The notes beneath the pieces are model-generated. The model searched no databases and was not told where the DNA came from. It worked only from the letters and a program-made list of their open reading frames with translations. From Arcuatula senhousia (lineage: Eukaryota; Mollusca; Bivalvia; Mytilida; Mytilidae), in contig OZ020303.1 in the NCBI GenBank assembly GCA_963971305.1, positions 64,666,867 to 64,730,866 on the forward strand: DNA of 64,000 bases, given 5' to 3'. The translations under genes and the position numbers were made by a program. This document shows positions 22,512 through 34,793 of this stretch, piece by piece (the stretch's first letter is position 1; each line of letters starts with the position of its first letter).

Positions 22512-23410
22512 TGGCCGGATAACACGGAGTGAAAAATCCGGGTTATAAAGTGGTCAATGTCGGGCGGGCGGGCGGCCTGGTAGTAGGCGGGCAGCGTGTG
22601 GGAGGGGAAGAAATTATTTGTAACAGTTTTCTCAAAAACTACTTATCACAGCCCCTTGGTATATGGCATACAGCATCAGGGTGGAGTCCCACAATGTGGG
22701 ATTCGATTTCAGGTCTGTCGCTCATCTACTTCCTGTTTACCGACTTCGTTAATTTTTTACATTAATGGTCAAAAGTAGAAAATTTTCGTAACAGTTTTCT
22801 CAGCGACTACTTATCACAGCCACTTGATATTTGATATACATCATTAGGGTGGGGTCCCATAACGTAAAATTTGATTTCAGGTCTGTCGCTCATCTACTTC
22901 CTGTTTACCAACTGTTAAGTTTTGACATTAATGGTCAAAAGTAGAAAATTTTCATAACAGCTTTCTCAGCAAATACTTGTCACAGCAACTTAATATTTGG
23001 TATACAGCATCAGGGTGGGGTACCATAACGTGGGATTCGATATCAGGTATGTTGCTCATCTATTTCCTGTTTACCGACTTCGTTATTTACATTAATGGTC
23101 AAAAGAAAAACATTTTCGTAACAGTTTTCTAAGCAACTACTGATCACAGTCATTAAATATTTGGTATACAGCTTCAGGGTGGGGTCCCATAACGTGGGAT
23201 TCGATATCAGGTCTGTTGCTCATCTATTCACTGTTTACCGACTTCGTTATTTACATTAATGGTCAAAAGAAAAACATTTTCGTAACAGTTTTCTCAGCAA
23301 CTACTGATCACAGTCATTTAATACTTGGTATGTACAGCTTCAGGGTGGGGTCCCACAATGTGGGATTTGATTGCAGGTCTGTTCCTCTTCTACTTCCTGT
23401 TTTATGAAAT
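22512..23410 (+). repeat. AAAATCCGGG repeat with five ~165-bp tandem units
   Basis: The head GGCCGGATAACACGGAGTG leads into AAAAATCCGGGTTATAAA and a GGGCGGGCGGGCGG tract. Tandem units follow, each with GTAACAGTTTTCTCAGC, CAGGGTGGGGTCCCA and CTACTTCCTGTTTACC. Single related copies lie at 31640-32300 and 33085-33320. Confidence 0.75.
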
Positions 23411-23424
23411 CCGGCAATTTCTGT

Positions 23425-23800
23425 CTTTGATCCATTTTTTCAATTTGTTGTGTTACTTTTTACGTTTGTTGTGGTACTTTTAACTTTGTTGTGTTATTTT
23501 TTTTAACTTTGTTGTGGAATTTTTAACTTTCATGTGGTATTTTTAAACTTTGTTGTGGTACTTTTAACTTTGTTGTGGTATTTTTTAACTTTGTTGTGGT
23601 ACTTTTTAACTTTGTTGTGGTACTTTTTAACTTTGTTGTGGTACTTTTAACCTTGTTGTGGTACTTTTTAACTTTGTTGTGGTACTTTTAACCTTGTTGA
23701 CTTTGTTGTGGTATATTATAACTTTGTTTTGGTATTTCTATTTTTTCCTGTAGCATTATTTTCACTTTGATGAGGTACTTTTTAACTTTGTTATGGAATC
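23425..23800 (+). repeat. minisatellite, ~20-bp unit
   Basis: About 17 imperfect copies of TTTTAACTTTGTTGTGGTAC, with variants. The array follows directly on the AAAATCCGGG repeat, and the same phrase (CACTTTGTTGTGATATTTTT) precedes that repeat's head at 22490. Confidence 0.8.
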
Positions 23801-24278
23801 GCGTGGCTTTTTCTGGCAATTAACGCAGCCATGCACTGCTGCTGTTGTTGTTATGTCATTGTCTTTACTGTTTTCTGAATTTGTATATTTTTTATCAACT
23901 TGAATGGGATGGCCTTGGTTTTTTTGTTGATGTGGTCAGAGCTTCAAATTGAAGGCATTGTTTTTTAAAACGCATTATAACAAAAAAAAAATATATAATT
24001 TTTAGCATTATTTTATATAAGACAGAAATCCATCTCCACAAAATTATATTTCTTAAAGTCTGTCATGTCTGTTGTGAAAAAATGCTTCAAAAATTCTGAT
24101 TTTTGAATATGATTTTTCATTAAAAATCTGATTCCAAATAGTGTTTAGAGAACAAATACCAACACCCTCCTTTGAAGCTTAATGATCAGGCCCTTAATAC
24201 TTCTTTGATTATCAAATGTGAAATATTATTTATTCCGAATAGCTAAAATCTGCCGTTTACTGCAATGATCACAATAAT
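23801..24278. other. non-coding, nothing recognised
   Basis: No open frame or repeat match beyond simple AT-rich runs. Confidence 0.4.
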
Positions 24279-24769
24279 TAAACAAGAGGCTCTTAGGAGA
24301 CTGAATTGCTCACCTGGTTCTTAACTTTAAGGGCCTCTTCTATTAGCTTTACCCAAATAAGGTGTCATCTGACAACTTCATCCTAATGAAGACTTTTGAA
24401 ATGCTTAATGAGTTAAAAGCTTAAACAGGCGACAGTTTTTCTCTATCTGCAATACTTGTCAATCTCTAGGACAAAAATATGGAAAAGCACTGTTTTAATT
24501 TAAAGGGCCACAGGTGACATCTAACATCTTTGGCCCAATGGAGACTTTTGTAGAGCTCAATAAGATGAAGGTTTAAGCAAGTAATAGCTTTTCTCTATCT
24601 GCAATGGTTTTCATATCGTAGGACAAAAACATGAAAAAAACTAATTTTTTTTCACTTTTAAAGGCCATAACACCTTTAGGGAGTCATCTGACCGCTTCGA
24701 CTAAAAGGAGAATTTCGTAGAGGTCAATGAGCTGAGCATTTTAAAAATAAGCAACAGCTTTATATACCC

Positions 24770-25200
24770 CCCTCTTGAAACTTCTAAATACCTTGATGGA
24801 ATTTTATAAAACTTTCACACAATCTTTGTGACATAATGTTTATGTGCAACTCCTATTTTAATATTTTTTTAGAATAAGTTTTGGAGTTTCCCAAAGCAAA
24901 ACACCGACTTTGCTGTTTGACTGTAAGGGGGTACCAATTTCTTATCCGCAGCTCCACCTAGACCCCTTGATGGATTTTTATGAAACTTTCAAACAGTCTT
25001 TGTGACATAATTTAGATGTGCACCTCCTATTTTAAAATTTGATCAGAATGATTTTTTAGGGGTCCCCATAGCATAATATGGACTAAGCCGTTTCATGACA
25101 AGGAGGTACACATCCCATATCTGCAACTTCTCCTATTTCCCTGTATGGATTTTCATGAAACTTTCACACAATTTTTGTTACATTATGTACACCTTCAACA
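24770..25200 (+). repeat. dispersed repeat, relative of 3945-4335
   Basis: Three similar units share AACTTTCACACAATCTTTGTGACATAATG and GGGTTTCCCAAAGCA-like phrases, written here in parts as TTCACACAATCTTTG and GTTTCCCAAAGC. It lies inside the decayed GCTCACC element. Confidence 0.5.
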
Positions 25201-25439
25201 TTAGATTTCGTCTGATTGATAATTGGGGGTGTGAGATATTTTATTGTAAGCTGCTGCTCACAGTTTTTCTTGTTTCTATCTGTTATAGATTTCAAGAACA
25301 TGATAAACGCTGTTTTTATCTTTAAAGTGTCATAACCTCTATAAGGGATCATTTGACATCTTCGACCAAATGAGGCCTCGGACTTCTTTAGAACATTTAA
25401 GAATCAAAGACGTACCAATAGGGCATTCGAATGTCATTA

Positions 25440-27240
25440 GTCTGGAAAGATTACCACAAAACCGGTAAACAAGAACGTACAGCACGAGGAAAAACAAGAA
25501 AATACAAAAACAAACAAATCAACAACGCAAACTCGTCGTAACGAAAGTGAACTCAGGGGCTCTGGAAGAGTGAGCAGTTCCTTTCTTCTATAGTACGCTT
25601 CCGATCTCTTATTCAGCGTGTCAAAGCCGGTAAAGGTAGACAAAACAAAAGCCTATGACATTGTCAAACTAACATCTGCACTCATCTGGGGGATAAAAAT
25701 CCCATTTTTTTCAATTAGTGCATGATGTCTATACCGTAAAATTTCTTGAGTGAAGACAGCAACCGAGGAGCAACATAACCCTGTGTCAGCAATTTTTGTG
25801 TCAAACGTGACGCCAAGGAAATTGATGTAATTTCCACAAGCTCCAGAGTAAAGAATCAATTGTGATACGTAAACTTCATAAGCTGGAGCTGGCGGAATGT
25901 TTCTACAAAGAAGGAAAATTGACAACAAGTTGAAGTCTTCACGTTTGTCATAGAGCTTTTGTTAAAAGTATCGTTGAGAGTCTATTTCGAGATGTAGATT
26001 TAAATATGAAGCAGACGTCTTAGAATCCGTTGCGTCCTTTATCTCAAGTTCCTGGTGAAAAGTCACCAAATCGATAATTTTTTCATTGGAAGGAAATTAT
26101 CAATATAACGGAAAGTGAGGTTAAAAGAGGGCTAGTCTAGGACCTTTTTGTCAAGAAGAGATTGTAAGAAGTCTGTTTCATATGAATGAAGAAACAAATT
26201 AGCGAGCAAAGGTGCACAATAAGTGCCAATTTGAAAATATGTTTTCGATAAGAAAATAAAGCATGTCATTTATTTGATCTTCTGTAAATTTGTTTTTTTT
26301 TTATGACAAAGTAAGTCTTCGAATAACCGACTACTAGATTTTTGTACCTTCGTTTTCCTATTCTTTTTTAAAAACTGCGTTTGAACACCGTTCCAATTGT
26401 GATTTAGGTTGTTCATGTGGAAAAGAAGTGTAAAGAGTGGAGAAATCGAAAGTTTTGATTTAGAGCTAAGGATCTCCATTCGTTATTTCGAATTCTTCAT
26501 GATCCACATTTGATCGACACCATTTCTAGAATAACAGCAATCGTAAAACTGGAGGCCATATGTTATTGCCGTCAGAAAAGAACTGAAAGAGGTATAGTGT
26601 TACATCCTGATGACCCCACAATAAAGCGCTGTTTGTATAGATTTTTATGTTATTTAGGAATTTTATACAGGGAAGGAGTGTCATCATTGTTAGCACCAAT
26701 AGAGAGCCCAAAGGAGGAAATGACAGATTTATGATTGTCAATGATTTCCCCCTTAGACAGTGTTGTAGCTGTTTATGTGGTGCTATTATTGGTACAACCA
26801 ACTCCTATAAGTAAGCTGTCTCAACCAGTCAATAGAGTGATTCTTGCACACTTAAATGATGTTATTTGGTGCTTTATCTGCAGGTTCAACAACATATTTC
26901 TCATGTAAGGTGGACATTGTCTTTTGCAACATCAGCTTTATTTAAAATAAATGTTGCTTTAATACTCATTGAGCCCTTCAAAGAATTGTTTTTTTTTTCA
27001 AAATCAATGACTTCACAGCTTTAATTCACATGTACTAAACGTCAATTTCTTTCTTCTATTCTTTCTTGACCCATTTTCTGGCATAGTCTTCAACTGAATC
27101 CATAATTGTTTTAAAATTATGCTTCCGGTTGATACCCCTAGGCTCACGATATTTGGGTCCTTTGGCAAAACATTGCAAAGTAAGTAATTTTCCACGATGT
27201 TGAGGTCACCAGTGATAACGTGACCAGAGGGACTATAATT
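25440..27240 (-). pseudogene. decayed YIDD-type reverse transcriptase retroelement
   Basis: In sense order on the minus strand: around 27240-27030 a translation with GDLNI-like residues and MDSVEDYARKWVKKE (two frames); around 26130-26000 an FRYIDD-like reading before SASYLDL-type residues; around 25928-25653 a 91-residue open piece with NIPPAPAYEVYVSQLI, LRYRHHALIEKNGI and PQMSADV. The YIDD box and this C-terminal pattern match a reverse transcriptase family that I recall as common in bivalve genomes; the clade (possibly Penelope-like) is uncertain. Many frame breaks make it non-functional. Related pieces lie at 36130-37350 and 42400-42530. Confidence 0.6.
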
Positions 27241-27892
27241 GAATCGGGACTCTCCACAAGAACAGCCTGGTGGTTTGGTTTGAGGTCATTTAAGCAAGCA
27301 AGAAATAAGTTTTCTCTTTCGGCAATCTTTTTCATTTTATAGGACAAAAATGTGAAAAAATGCTATTTTTGACCATCATTAATCCCTATAAAGCATTTTC
27401 TAAAAACTGTGACCAAATGGAGCTGAAGGTTCAACCAATCAAAAGCATTTCTTTATTTTCAACATTTTTCATTCTATAGGCCTAAAACATGAAAATACAC
27501 CATTTTTTTTTCTTCTTTTAAGGACCTTTACCCCTAGAAGGAGTTATCTGACAACTCCGACCCACTGAAGACTTTTGTAGAACTTTTGATGCTGAAGAAG
27601 GATGGTTGCACCAATTTTTCTCTATCTGTTTTACTTTTCGATTTACAAGCCAAAAACAGTAGTCTGACTCCCTTGTCTATTTTAAGCAACGATGGCCATG
27701 TTTTTCACGACCGCCGATCAAAAATTGAAACAAAACTTATGTACGACACCCTAAGGATCAATCATACCAAGTTTCATTCAAGTCGGTTAAGTAGTTTCAG
27801 AGGAAAAGATTTTTGAAAACTGAATTGTAAACAGACGACAGACGACGACGATATACGTCAATTGATGACAAAAGCTCACCTGTGAGCTAATG

Positions 27893-28890
27893 AAGCTAAT
27901 GCGTCTAAAGTACACAAAAACAATGATCAAAAGGATAAATTTGACATCAATTCTAAAACCCTCTATCTTTTTCGTCTTTTATAATGATCATGGTGTGTTG
28001 CATGTTGAATGTCCCCATTGAAACCAACTCGACCAAATGAAAAATTAAATTGAATTTGATTTATACCTACATAATTAAGTGAACATTATATATAAGAATA
28101 TATATTGTATATAAAAAACTTAGAACAACTTAAGAAAAAAAACAACCCACAAATACAATGACTCACAGATCAGTGTTTATGTAGGCGAACGGCCTACATT
28201 TTAACATGCCTATAATGTACTTTTAATTACTTTTTGTTCAATATTTCAGCAAATAATGTATAAAATTTGACCATATACGTCCTAGCATCTGCTCACTTTG
28301 ATTAAAAAGCAACTTTTGTTATAAAATATGCACAAAGACCATGTAACAATCACTTTTGTAACAGTAAAACTTCATTCAACATCAGACTTCATTATACTTT
28401 TTTTCTGTTCTCAAACTATCAATTATGATCGATCACTTTAAATGGATTTCAATGCAGCACGTCGTGGTAAAGTTATTGTGGGTTGATCATTAAATTATTT
28501 TTATACGAGAAATGATAGATTATACCTTTAAATCCAACATCAAGAAAAAACTTTTTTTGTTTACACAAAGTGAGATTTAAATCCAATAAGATCTTAATAC
28601 ATAAAAAAACAGAATTTTAACAGTAATTCGTATCTAGCCTTTAACACAGTTTGGTAATATCATGTTCGTGATTTTGTAAGACCTTTATTGTTCTTTCTTT
28701 TCAGCTTCAGTACTCCACATTAAATCAGTCACCAATTTATAGCTTTAATTACAAGTCACATGAACACACTCAAACAGCGGGCGGCCATATTGCAAGCATC
28801 AATGAGTTGTTTAACCACAAAGCAAATAGCAAAATAGTCTCTAGTGTGGGAAGTACAACTTTAATGAAGGTCAGTTTCTGGGATTAGGTC
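27893..28890. other. non-coding AT-rich DNA
   Basis: There is a small perfect stem ATGTAGGC / GCCTACAT at 28179-28199; nothing else is recognised. Confidence 0.4.
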
Positions 28891-29018
28891 TTACTGTTCT
28901 TGGCACTTGTAGAATTCACTGACTTTATCGTGATTTTTTCTTCTCAGTGACTCTCCAGTGCCAAACGCGGTTTGTTCCTCCTCATCACGCGCTGTATTTG
29001 TCGTCTGCCCGAAGTCGT
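28891..29018 (-). CDS. possible 3'-terminal coding exon, unknown protein
   Basis: A pyrimidine-rich acceptor (CTTTTGTTTTTCACCAG ending at 29019) precedes an open 128-nt segment in phase 1 that ends in TAA. It encodes about 41 residues: polar, acidic then basic, with TARDEEEQTAFGTGES and ending FYKCQEQ. A possible ATTAAA poly-A signal follows within about 35 nt (28858-28863). Base composition is visibly less AT-rich than the surroundings. I do not recognise the family. It shares its phase with the candidate exon at 31271-31542, so both could be alternative ends of one minus-strand gene, which is an inference. Confidence 0.4.
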
Positions 29019-29636
29019 CTGGTGAAAAACAAAAGCTCAGGTAAGACTCTTTTGCTTTTTGCATTTTTTTCATTTTAACTAAAGTTTAATCAGTTTTAAC
29101 ATAAAATTGTATCAGTTTTCAATTACGAGTTACAATTTGACTTTAAACAGGATCTTCTCAAATTTAAATATTTTGATAGTTTTATAATTGTTGTTGTGGA
29201 ACGTTAAAACAAATTTACTTATAATTTAGGTCCATTGATCACGGCTGTATGTGAAAGTTACAGAAATCATTAAAAAACAGGATTATGTAGCCAAAGTACA
29301 TAGTATCTGTAATATCTGTTATTTTCACACAATTTGTGACTTAGTAATTATGACAATTATATATATTCTCCCATCCACAATGGAAAATCAATAGGAAACA
29401 TTCAGGTCACCGGTACATCGATCTAAACATAAAAGTTTATATACAATATAGAAAATATCAATATTGTATGGTTACATGTATCAGATTTCGTCATCAATAT
29501 GTAAATGTAGCCTTAAACTAAAGACCCCGGGAGACAAATAGCTTGCTTATACATATGCACCCAGAAATATGTTTGTTTTGCATCTATTACTTAAAAGCTT
29601 TTGATGTTTGTGTTCTTTTTTTTTCAGAAGAAGCTT
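29019..29636. other. non-coding, nothing recognised
   Basis: If the exon at 28891 is real, this is intron sequence. No repeats recognised. Confidence 0.35.
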
Positions 29637-29846
29637 CTTGCACGTAAAAAATCCCTTTGTGGACCTCCAAGTCAAGCAGTGTACCACATACATGTATAGG
29701 CAAAATTTTCTTGTGGTATTCAAAACTTACTGTTTCTTTGTTTCCCATCCCACCACCTTTAAAATTTCTCATCATAATGCTTCAAGTTTTTCGCCCTTAT
29801 GTTATCTATATAGTGTTACTAGGCGTAAAACACTAACTCACTAGAA
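29637..29846 (+). mobile_element. old 3' fragment of the (ACTC)n SINE-like family
   Basis: GCACGTAAAAAATCCCTTTGTGGACC through GCGTAAAACACTAACTCACT matches, with many changes, the 3' half of the copies at 14486 and 33517 (short phrases only quoted in part: CCCTTTGTGGACC, GCGTAAAACAC). Confidence 0.7.
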
Positions 29847-30293
29847 GAAATGATATCTGATGGTTGAACCAACTCAAGTTTTATAGATGTTTTAGCAGTC
29901 TTGTCAAAATGTACAAGAGTTCATGTTTTTTAAAACGTCCATTACCTGCATTTTATTTTAAATGATCATTTGTTATCATCATGCATCAGGAAATAAAATA
30001 AATATATAATTATAAAAAGCTTTTAGCATGCAGCTTAAAATAATTTTGCTTGCACAAATCCTATATAAGTACACATGGGAATCTATTTGCATTGTTTTTG
30101 CAAGTCATGCTATGTGGGTTTACTATTTTTCACTTAAAAAATTAAGACAAGGCATGCAGTTCTGTACAATTAAATATGTTACACCTTTTATTAGTGTTAA
30201 TGTTTCGCTGCTTTGTTACTTGTAGACAATGACAAAATGCAGATTTTATTATTCATTCTAATAAAATGAGACATCTAGTTAAAGTTACCAAAG
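29847..30293. other. non-coding, nothing recognised
   Basis: AT-rich; no repeat match. Confidence 0.35.
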
Positions 30294-30453
30294 CAGTGAC
30301 GGATCCAGAAAGAGGTGTATCTGAAGGTAGGTGACCCACCCTTCCTTATAGAAACTATGTAATTTTCTAGTATATTACTTAACAAAAAATTGCCAGAACC
30401 ACAATTTTTACCCTTTATTCCGGTTGGGATATCCCTTTCTAGATCCGCTCCTG
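30294..30453. mobile_element. ~160-bp hAT-like MITE
   Basis: The ends CAGTGACGGATCCAGAAAG and CTTTCTAGATCCGCTCCTG form imperfect TIRs. CAGTG-type ends with GGATCCAGAAAG are usual for hAT-derived MITEs. CAAAG lies on both sides (30288-30293 and 30454-30458), but an 8-bp duplication is not clear. Confidence 0.6.
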
Positions 30454-31141
30454 CAAAGAGGCATACCCAAATACATTGTCAAGACCAGAATTTTGAATTC
30501 TTTTAAGACAACAGACGAAAATATTGAATTCAAAAATTAGCTACAAAACAATTAATTGGTGCTTTTTGCACGTCTACTAGGGGCTTGATAATCATATGCA
30601 AAAATTAGTAGCCATTGCATATATTGAAGTAAGCCTAAGATTAAATTTATTGTTTCGAACGCACTAAATTGCTTCTTAAAATTTATCAATGTGATTTCGA
30701 CGATTTGTTTTTGCTCTATCCTACAGTATATTACATTTTCAGAATATGAAGGGAATTATTGTTGTAAATTCATGTCTTAAAGTTTAAATTTCAATTTAAC
30801 TTTTAACAATTTTGCTGGTTTAAGCAGATAGTTTGTTAAAATTGCGTTTAAAGAAAAGGAATAAAGGCTATTTATTACAATATACATATCAAAACTTGAA
30901 ACTGATAACAATCATTTTAGTTCACATAAAATGACATGGTTAGAAAATAAATGGGTTTAACTTTAAAGGAGGTATGCAAGGGTCAGAATAATTAATGTAG
31001 CAATCCCCTTTTCTTTTTTTTTGTTTGTTTCGGCACTGAAATTTTAAGATCTTCATGGTTACTGTTAATAATTAATACCAAACGTGACTTTGACAATAAA
31101 CCTTTTTTTAAATTATAATTGAAAATCAAAAACTCAAACAT
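30454..31141. other. non-coding, nothing recognised
   Basis: AT-rich, no features. Confidence 0.35.
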
Positions 31142-31147
31142 TTTATT
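31142..31147 (-). terminator. possible poly-A signal AATAAA
   Basis: AATAAA on the minus strand, about 124 nt after the stop codon of the candidate exon 31271-31542. Confidence 0.35.
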
Positions 31148-31270
31148 TTTCCTTTGGGGTTTTTGGATTTTTAAATGAAAGGAAATAACTTTGTTTAATT
31201 TTCGCTCTAGTAACTACCCAAGCTAGTTACTGCCATAAAGATGAATGTATATTTAAAAATCGTTAACCAC

Positions 31271-31542
31271 CTAATCGAGGAATCGATTTGTCGAGTCACC
31301 CGTGACCACCTGCGTAAGACCGGGATGACTTCCTTTCATGGAGGATGATTGCAAAACATCTGTCTTAATGGGCCAATCAATCCCTTTGTTACTTGACAAA
31401 ATAATTGAATCGTTATTGACAAATAATGGATGATGCTCATTCGAAACCTGATATTTCCTTGGTGTTCTTTTTCTTAGGTTGCCACGCAACTGGTTTTTTG
31501 TTGTTGTTGAATCTATAACTCCAGTCGCTCCTAAAAGTACAC
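31271..31542 (-). CDS. possible 3'-terminal coding exon, unknown protein
   Basis: The minus strand is open for about 90 residues from an acceptor-like TTGTTGCAACCAG (ending 31543) in phase 1 to TAG. The product is polar and rich in Ser, Thr, Asn and Lys (RGNLRKRTPRKYQVSNEHH, then GSHPGLTQVVTGDSTNRF), with no membrane segment, like a cytoplasmic tail or linker. AATAAA follows downstream. The family is not recognised and no upstream exon was identified. Codon composition is unlike the AT-rich background, which supports coding, but a decayed gene fragment is possible. Confidence 0.4.
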
Positions 31543-31639
31543 CTGGTTGCAACAAATGAAATGGAAATGTTATATAATATTGCTTTACAATTTCTTTATA
31601 ATAATTCCCCAACTAAGTTGTGATGGGTATAATGTTTTT

Positions 31640-32300
31640 GACTGGTCCGTCATTCCACCAGTCCTTCTGTGAGATTTATAAGCAATTATTTTCCTAGGCT
31701 TTCCATATTTGGTATATATGTAGCTTAAAGTAAGAGTCCCATATGGTGAGATAGGTTTTCAAGTCTATCAATAACCTACTTCCTCTCTTCCTGTTTAACG
31801 AGCAGAGTAAGTCTTTTTTTCACTCGATTTTCGGGGGCCAAAATTTTCGTTTCAATTTTCTCAGCAATTATTACTAGTAGTCATATGGTGGGATACATTT
31901 TCATGTCTGTTGACCATCTACTACCTGTATAACGAGCCGACTTAAACCTTTTGGACAGATTTCAAGGTGTGAAAAATCCGGGTTGTAAAATGATGTATGT
32001 CGGGCGGACGATGGGTGGGCGGGCGAGCGGGGAAGAAATTTTCGTAACAGTTTTCTCAGCAACTATTAATTACAGCCATTTGATATTGGTATTTAGCATC
32101 AGGGTGGAGTCCCATAACATGGGCGTCAATTTCAGGTCTTTTCACGGTTTTGAACTTCGTGTTACCTTTCCAGATCTGTCGATCATCTACTTTCTGACTT
32201 AGACTTTTTTTCACTAAATTTTCAGGATCGAAAATTTTTGTAACAGATTTATCAGCGCTAATATCATGGCATGTGCTAATTTTGGATTTTTTAAACGACA
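31640..32300 (+). repeat. AAAATCCGGG repeat family, second copy
   Basis: GTGTGAAAAATCCGGGTTG, a GGGCGGACG tract, and GTAACAGTTTTCTCAGC with CAGGGTGGAGTCCC match 22512-23410 with fewer tandem units. Confidence 0.6.
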
Positions 32301-33084
32301 CGACTGGATTTTAGATCAAGGTTAGGGAAAAATGAGTCTCACCTTCAATCTCTTTAATATTTTGTTTTTATTAGTCGGTTTTTGTTTTACCTTTTTGTTT
32401 TTGATATGTGTTGTACTGAGATGATCCTGCCATTTTTCTCGTGTTACTACCAGACTAAAGAAAGAAATTTAAAGCAATGTGTGATCTATTTATAAAAAGC
32501 ATTAATGGTTTTAATTTCTATAATTTGTATGTTCCCGCTAAAATATATTTCCCCATCGCACAGGTGACTAAAGTCACGTGATACACAAAATGTAGTTTTT
32601 AAATGATATGAAAAATATAGCAAATCGTTTATCATCATTTAAAACGAAATAAATAAACAAATCAAGTAATAATAAGGGGTTATACTAACATAGATAAGAA
32701 AGCTCGTTGACCCCAAAAAAAATAAACACACTTCTACCGGAGAGCGAATGCACAATAGAATAGGTTATACCGGTACGTCTCGGGGGGGGGGGGGGGAGGG
32801 GGAAACGCGGATGGATTTCTCCGAAATCATTACTATACTTTGGAAGTCCTTGACTTCCAGTAAAAATGGTTACATTTATTTTACGAAGTATGGAAATCCA
32901 GGCTTAAAAAACGTTTTGAAATGAATGAAAATATGTTTTGGCAACAGAGGTAAAGAAAAAGTATTCTGAATGATTTCTGCTTTAAAAAATCGCTAATTAT
33001 GAAATAAAATATTTATATTTATCCTTTTAAATCTTATTTTTTTCTATTAATAGCCTTCCTTTCAATAGGGCTTGTCACATTCAC
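32301..33084. other. non-coding; poly-G run at 32782-32802
   Basis: A 15-G run (32782-32796), one A, then five G. This can form G-quadruplex structure, or may reflect slippage or assembly uncertainty. No gene recognised. Confidence 0.5.
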
Positions 33085-33320
33085 TTCTGGCCGGATTTCA
33101 CAGAGTGAAAAATCCGGGTTATAAAATGGCGAATGACGGGCGGCGGGCGGCTGGCTGGAGGTGAAATATCTTGCATAACAGTTTTCTCAGCAACTACAGT
33201 AACTCATCCCAGCGTCTTGATATTTGGTATGCAGCATCAGCATGTTGTCTCATATCGTGGGATTAGATTTCAGGTCTTTTGCTCACCTACTTCCTGTTTA
33301 ACGAAATCCGGCCATTTTTT
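33085..33320 (+). repeat. AAAATCCGGG repeat family, third copy
   Basis: GGCCGGATTTCACAGAGTG, AAAAATCCGGGTTATAAAATGG and a GCGGCGGGCGGC tract, with one internal unit. It ends GAAATCCGGCCA, an inverted match to its head. Confidence 0.6.
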
Positions 33321-33516
33321 ACTTTGACAGATTTTTTTTATTTAAGCTAGTTGTGTTTTCAAGCATTTGTGAATTCCGGCATTAAATCTTTTGTCTTGGT
33401 CGTCTATTGTGAATCTTTAATAGACGAAACATTGTGTCAGATAAAATCAAGGTATAATAGTCTAGTAATATAAAAAATACACACATATAACAGTCTAGTA
33501 GTATCACAAAATACAG

Positions 33517-34000
33517 TCCCATGCGGGGCCCAGATGGCAAATAGGCCCGCAGCAGAGCCTAGCTTGTCATAAGAGGCGACTTAGGGTCTTTGATTCTGAC
33601 GTTGGGTCAGTTCTCAGCTCACATAGCGACCAAGTGTGAACCCTAGTTGGCTGAATAGGGTAGCCCTCGTCCGCGGGAGGTGTCAGGTCTATAATACAGA
33701 AATCCTGACCGCTGACCATAGTGGGCGAACGTGTATGGAGACTGGCACGCTTCATGCACGTAAAAGACCCCTTAAGGGCTTAGTGGACCGCCAAGTAGTG
33801 CACCACATAGGCTAAATTTTTCGCCCCTTCCTACCTCTCCCCTTTTCTTATGGTTCTTCAAAATTTACGGACCCCACCCCCATATTTCATTTATCGTCAT
33901 CATTTCATGTTCATTTTATCATCTTTTTCATGTTCGTCGCCTGTTTAAATAACCTACCGATATATAGCGTTGCGCGGGCGTAAAACACCAACTCACTCAC
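33517..34000 (+). mobile_element. SINE-like (ACTC)n family, older copy
   Basis: It aligns over its length with 14486-14977 but has more substitutions and small indels. The tail is only two ACTC units and no clear target duplication is left, consistent with greater age. Confidence 0.8.
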
Positions 34001-34793
34001 TATACAACATGGTTGTGAGACACAATTACAAAAGTGAGGTGATCATCCCATGTAGTTTAGTAAACAGGCAAAAACAAATAAAACAACCATAAACCATATC
34101 CTCAAAATATGAATCGTTTGCCAATGCATGGCTTAAATGTAAAGAAAATATTAGAGACCTATTTTCTTTAACCTTGATCCCAAAGTCGGTCAAAGAGACA
34201 ACGGGGTCCAAAGTAGAACAAAATGTACACACCATAGTAAAGATGGTGTGGTAGGAATGTTACTTTTTCATGTAGAAAAAAAAATGATCATTTAAAAAAC
34301 AAAAATCCCCTTTTGTCGTATTTTGTACTAAAATGACTGAACGAGCCAAATTGGAGAAGAAAATCCCGAAAATATCTTGAATCTATAACTCTTAAAGATA
34401 AATTGAAGGATTTTCTTCCTAGCAAACTTAGCATCATTGACATCTAGTAAACAATAAAGTAACGGCAAATTTGGTCTGATTGATCATATTCATTAAAAAT
34501 GTTTAAGTTATAAATGTTTTAATCCGGCAAAATGATAAAAAAATCATCATCTAAAAACTTTGTACGAAAAACATTGCCCAGTACAGTAACAAAATACTTG
34601 TACAGGAAACAGATTACATAGCAATATTTCTAAAGCCATTCCAAAAACCAGATCAAGAAAAAAGTTTTAAAACACCCAACTTTCAATGCACATTCATTAA
34701 AATATTGAAAGCATTTTCAGACATGGAATTTTGTGGGTCCCACGAAAATAGCGGCACAAGTATACCAATTTCTAGTTGAAATATCACCCCTTT
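34001..34793. other. non-coding, nothing recognised
   Basis: An open minus-strand stretch at 34026-34235 lacks splice context and family similarity, so it is not called. Confidence 0.35.

Larger units (their letters stand above)
24279..27892 (-). mobile_element. GCTCACC-family element, decayed minus-strand copy
   Basis: The left edge AACAAGAGGCTCTTAGGAG and the right edge CGACGACGATATACGTC..AGCTCACCTGTGAGC correspond to the tail and head of the family in reverse. Internal units (TCTGACAACTTC, TTTTCTCTATCTGCAAT) are diverged. The copy is broken by a different dispersed repeat at 24770-25200 and by a decayed retroelement at 25440-27240. Confidence 0.65.
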
